From positions 7,170,001-7,234,000 of the forward strand of contig NZ_CP127385.1 in assembly GCF_030378205.1 (NCBI RefSeq): a stretch of 64,000 nt of DNA. The letters are read 5' to 3'. A program made the translations under genes and the position numbers. This DNA comes from Bradyrhizobium sp. NP1 (lineage in GTDB: Bacteria; Pseudomonadota; Alphaproteobacteria; Rhizobiales; Xanthobacteraceae). This document shows, in pieces, positions 61,974 to 64,000 of this stretch. Position 1 is the stretch's first letter, and each line of letters starts with the position of its first letter. Below the pieces are notes generated by a model. That model searched no databases. It was not told where the DNA came from and was given only the letters and a program-made list of their open reading frames with translations.

Positions 61974-63121
61974 CGGTTTCGCTCCGACTTCACATAGATC
62001 TTCTGCCGCTTGAAGGTGGCGCGCTTGTAGAGCGGGAAGAGCTGGAAGAAGAGCTTTATCTTGAGCCAGCGGCCATAGAGACCAAGGGGCTCAAAGAGCA
62101 CGAACAGCACGATGATGACGCCGTAGATCGCGCCCTTCAGCCCGTTGGCGGAGGCGAAGGCCGCGACGCTGTCCTGGATATGGCCGGCGCGCTCGCTGCC
62201 GGCGCCGAGCGTCGCGGCAAGGCCCCCGATCATGCCGGGCACGTCGTCCTTCAGATAGGTCAGCAGCGGATCGATCATGACGACGAATATCGCGCCCAGC
62301 ACCGCGCCATGCAGGCTGATGATGCCGCCGATCAGGATCACGATGATGAACTCGATCGAGAGCTGCAACGTGAACATCTCGGGCGAGATAAAGGACAGCT
62401 TGTGGGCGAACAGGCAGCCGGCAAAGCCGGTGATGGCGGCACTGATCGCGAACGACTTCACCTTGTAGAGCGAAACGTTGATGCCCATGCTGCGCGCGGC
62501 GGTCTCGCTGTCGCGGATCGCGACGAAGGCGCGGCCCGTCGGCGAACGCAGCAGGTTGAGCGTTCCGACGATGACGAGCGTAAGAACGCCAAGGCAGAGG
62601 AAATAGAAGGCCGGGCTGTCGCGCGACACGGCCGTGCCCAGAAGCTGGATCGCCTTCACACGCATGCCCTCGTTGCCATGGGTGACGCTTTCCCACCGCG
62701 CCAGGATTTCCTCGACGATGAAGGCAAAGGAAATCGTCGCAATCACGAGATAGATGCCTTGCAGCCGCAGCGCCGGAAATCCGACCAGCGCGCCGATCGC
62801 CCCGGTGAGGAGCCCTGCCGCCAGGAAATAGACCGGGAACGGCACGTTGAACTGCTGCAGATAGGCCGTCGTATAGGCGCCGATGGCGAGAAAGGCGGCA
62901 TGGCCCAGCGAGGCCTGCCCGGTGAAGCCGGTCAGGATCAGAAGCGCGACGCCGACCGTCGCATAGATCATGACGAAGACGAGCTGGCTGACGAAATAGC
63001 TCGACAGCACGAACGGCGCGATCACGAGCAGAACCAGCAGCGTGCCGTAGGAAAGCACGTAGCCGGAATGCGGAAACAGCCGGATGTCGTCCTCATAGTC
63101 GGTCTTGAACAGGAACCGCAT
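61970..63121 (-). CDS. livM: Branched-chain-type ABC importer permease LivM
   Basis: This 383-residue permease has about ten hydrophobic segments. LivM landmarks are GQASLGHAAFLAIGAYTTAYL, LRLQGIYLVIATISFAFIVEEIL and the cytoplasmic coupling loop RSPTGRAFVAIRDSETAARSMGINVSLYKVKSFAISAAITGFAGCLFA. The C-terminus is extended and basic (KRATFKRQKIYVKSERNR), as seen in operons of this type. It starts 6 bp after livH and overlaps livG. Confidence 0.94.
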   Translation of the reverse strand: MRFLFKTDYEDDIRLFPHSGYVLSYGTLLVLLVIAPFVLSSYFVSQLVFVMIYATVGVALLILTGFTGQASLGHAAFLAIGAYTTAYLQQFNVPFPVYFLAAGLLTGAIGALVGFPALRLQGIYLVIATISFAFIVEEILARWESVTHGNEGMRVKAIQLLGTAVSRDSPAFYFLCLGVLTLVIVGTLNLLRSPTGRAFVAIRDSETAARSMGINVSLYKVKSFAISAAITGFAGCLFAHKLSFISPEMFTLQLSIEFIIVILIGGIISLHGAVLGAIFVVMIDPLLTYLKDDVPGMIGGLAATLGAGSERAGHIQDSVAAFASANGLKGAIYGVIIVLFVLFEPLGLYGRWLKIKLFFQLFPLYKRATFKRQKIYVKSERNR

Positions 63122-63127
63122 CTAGGC

Positions 63128-64000
63128 TCAGACCTTCTTCCGCATCACATGGCCAAACAGGCCTTCCGGCTTGAGCAGCAGCACGAGCAGCAGCACCACA
63201 TAGGGCGCGACGTCCTTCCATCCTTCGGGCAGATAGAAGCCGGCCATGCTCTCGATCACGCCGATCAGGACGCCGCCGACCACGGCGCCGGGAATCGAGC
63301 CGAAGCCGCCGAGGACCGCGGCAGGAAAAGCCTTCAGGCCCAGCACCAGGCCCACATTGGAGTGAATGAAGGTGATCGGCGCGAGCAGCACGCCGGCGCA
63401 GGTCGCGACCGCCGCCGAGATCGCCCAGACGATCGACACCACGCGCTTGACCGGAATGCCCATGTAGTACGCGGCGAGCATGTTCTCGGATGTCGCGCGC
63501 ATCGCCGTGCCCAGCGCGGTCTTGTTGAAGAACAGATACAGCAGCGCGCACAGGATGATGGTCGCCGCGATCACCGAAAGCTTGTCATAGGCGAGCACCA
63601 GCGAGCCGACACGCAGCACCCCCTGGCTGAACGGCGTCTCGATCTTGAAATCGTCGGTGCCCCAGATCATGCCGGCGACCGAGCGCAGGAAAGTGCCGAG
63701 CCCGATGGTCGCCATGATGATCGAGAACTGCGGATAGCCGAGGATCGGCCGCACCACGAGGCGCTCGGCCAGCATGCCGAACAGCGCCATGGCAGCGACC
63801 GCGCCGGCAAATCCGATCCAGTAGTTCAGCCCCAAAATGCCGATGAAGGTGAAGGCGAAGAATCCGCCCAGCATCATCAGGTCGCCCTGGGCGAAATTGA
63901 CGACCTCGGTCGCCTTGTAGACAAGGACGAAGCCGAGCGCGATCAGGCCATACACGCAGCCAAGCGCAATGCCGCTCACGAGCTGCTGAACGAAGTCCAG
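63128..64000 (-). CDS. livH: Branched-chain-type ABC importer permease LivH, start outside the window
   Basis: The frame is open to the right edge. The outermost codons read LDFVQQLVSGIALGCVYGLIALGFVLVYKATEVVNFAQGDLMMLGGFFAF, the usual LivH N-terminus, so probably only the first codon or two are missing. The coupling loop GTAMRATSENMLAAYYMGIPVKRVVSIVWAISAAVATCAGVL and FPAAVLGGFGSIPGAVVGGVLIGVIESM are typical. It is the first visible gene of the operon livH-M-G-F, acyl-CoA ligase, livK. Confidence 0.93.
   Translation of the reverse strand: MDFVQQLVSGIALGCVYGLIALGFVLVYKATEVVNFAQGDLMMLGGFFAFTFIGILGLNYWIGFAGAVAAMALFGMLAERLVVRPILGYPQFSIIMATIGLGTFLRSVAGMIWGTDDFKIETPFSQGVLRVGSLVLAYDKLSVIAATIILCALLYLFFNKTALGTAMRATSENMLAAYYMGIPVKRVVSIVWAISAAVATCAGVLLAPITFIHSNVGLVLGLKAFPAAVLGGFGSIPGAVVGGVLIGVIESMAGFYLPEGWKDVAPYVVLLLVLLLKPEGLFGHVMRKKV

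Overview
The window reads as a chromosomal segment of a high-GC alphaproteobacterium, most likely Bradyrhizobium or a close relative. This rests on uniformly G/C-ending codons, GNAT/DUF1127/LysR and liv/acyl-CoA-ligase gene sets typical of that group, and several kinds of intergenic palindromic repeat familiar from Bradyrhizobium. No rRNA, tRNA, CRISPR array, IS element or integrase was seen.

Layout. 1-1.5 kb: 3' part of an amidase and a small NTF2-fold protein. 1.6-6.5 kb: zinc alcohol dehydrogenase and AidB-like acyl-CoA dehydrogenase (minus), then an SDR and a crotonase (plus), with two palindromic elements in the divergent gap. 6.5-13.5 kb: GNAT and DUF1127 genes, a LysR gene, then a tricarballylate-type cluster (MHS permease, flavoprotein, secreted esterase, Fe-S/membrane protein). 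13.6-16.8 kb: a translationally coupled kinase / response regulator / REC-PAS-kinase operon (minus). 16.9-19.6 kb: Rieske protein and two amidohydrolases. 19.7-21.1 kb: exported metallo-beta-lactamase-fold protein and a CinA-type deamidase. 21.3-24.3 kb: type I secretion fusion protein and ABC exporter. 24.5-26.6 kb: thioesterase, LysR, GlsB/YeaQ-like protein. 26.7-34.1 kb: an oligopeptide-type ABC importer operon into which an amidase and a small AtzG-like protein are inserted. 34.3-35.2 kb: NTF2-like gene behind a MerR-type promoter, and a MerR gene.

35.3-53.3 kb is the most distinctive part: a CHASE2 adenylate cyclase, a 4756-codon surface protein (BapA-like prefix, FecR domain, VCBS domains, tandem beta-repeats, Ig-like repeats, LamG, HAF repeats, one RTX block), and, divergently, a LapG-type periplasmic cysteine protease. 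I read this as an adhesin with its release protease, linked to a FecR/CHASE2 signalling pair; the 21.3-24.3 kb exporter is the obvious candidate secretion machine. 53.4-57.1 kb: exported protein with two LprI-like modules, a second pair of palindromic elements, and a PQQ/haem alcohol dehydrogenase. 57.2-64.0 kb: a liv-type ABC importer operon with an acyl-CoA ligase, running off the right edge.

Main conclusions: (i) a LapA/LapG-like system next to a FecR/CHASE2-cyclase pair; (ii) a family of paired mirror-image hairpins whose stems differ in sequence yet stay complementary, each with a TTT bulge on one arm; (iii) an importer operon carrying its own AtzE/AtzG-like amidase; (iv) a tricarballylate cluster with a secreted esterase.
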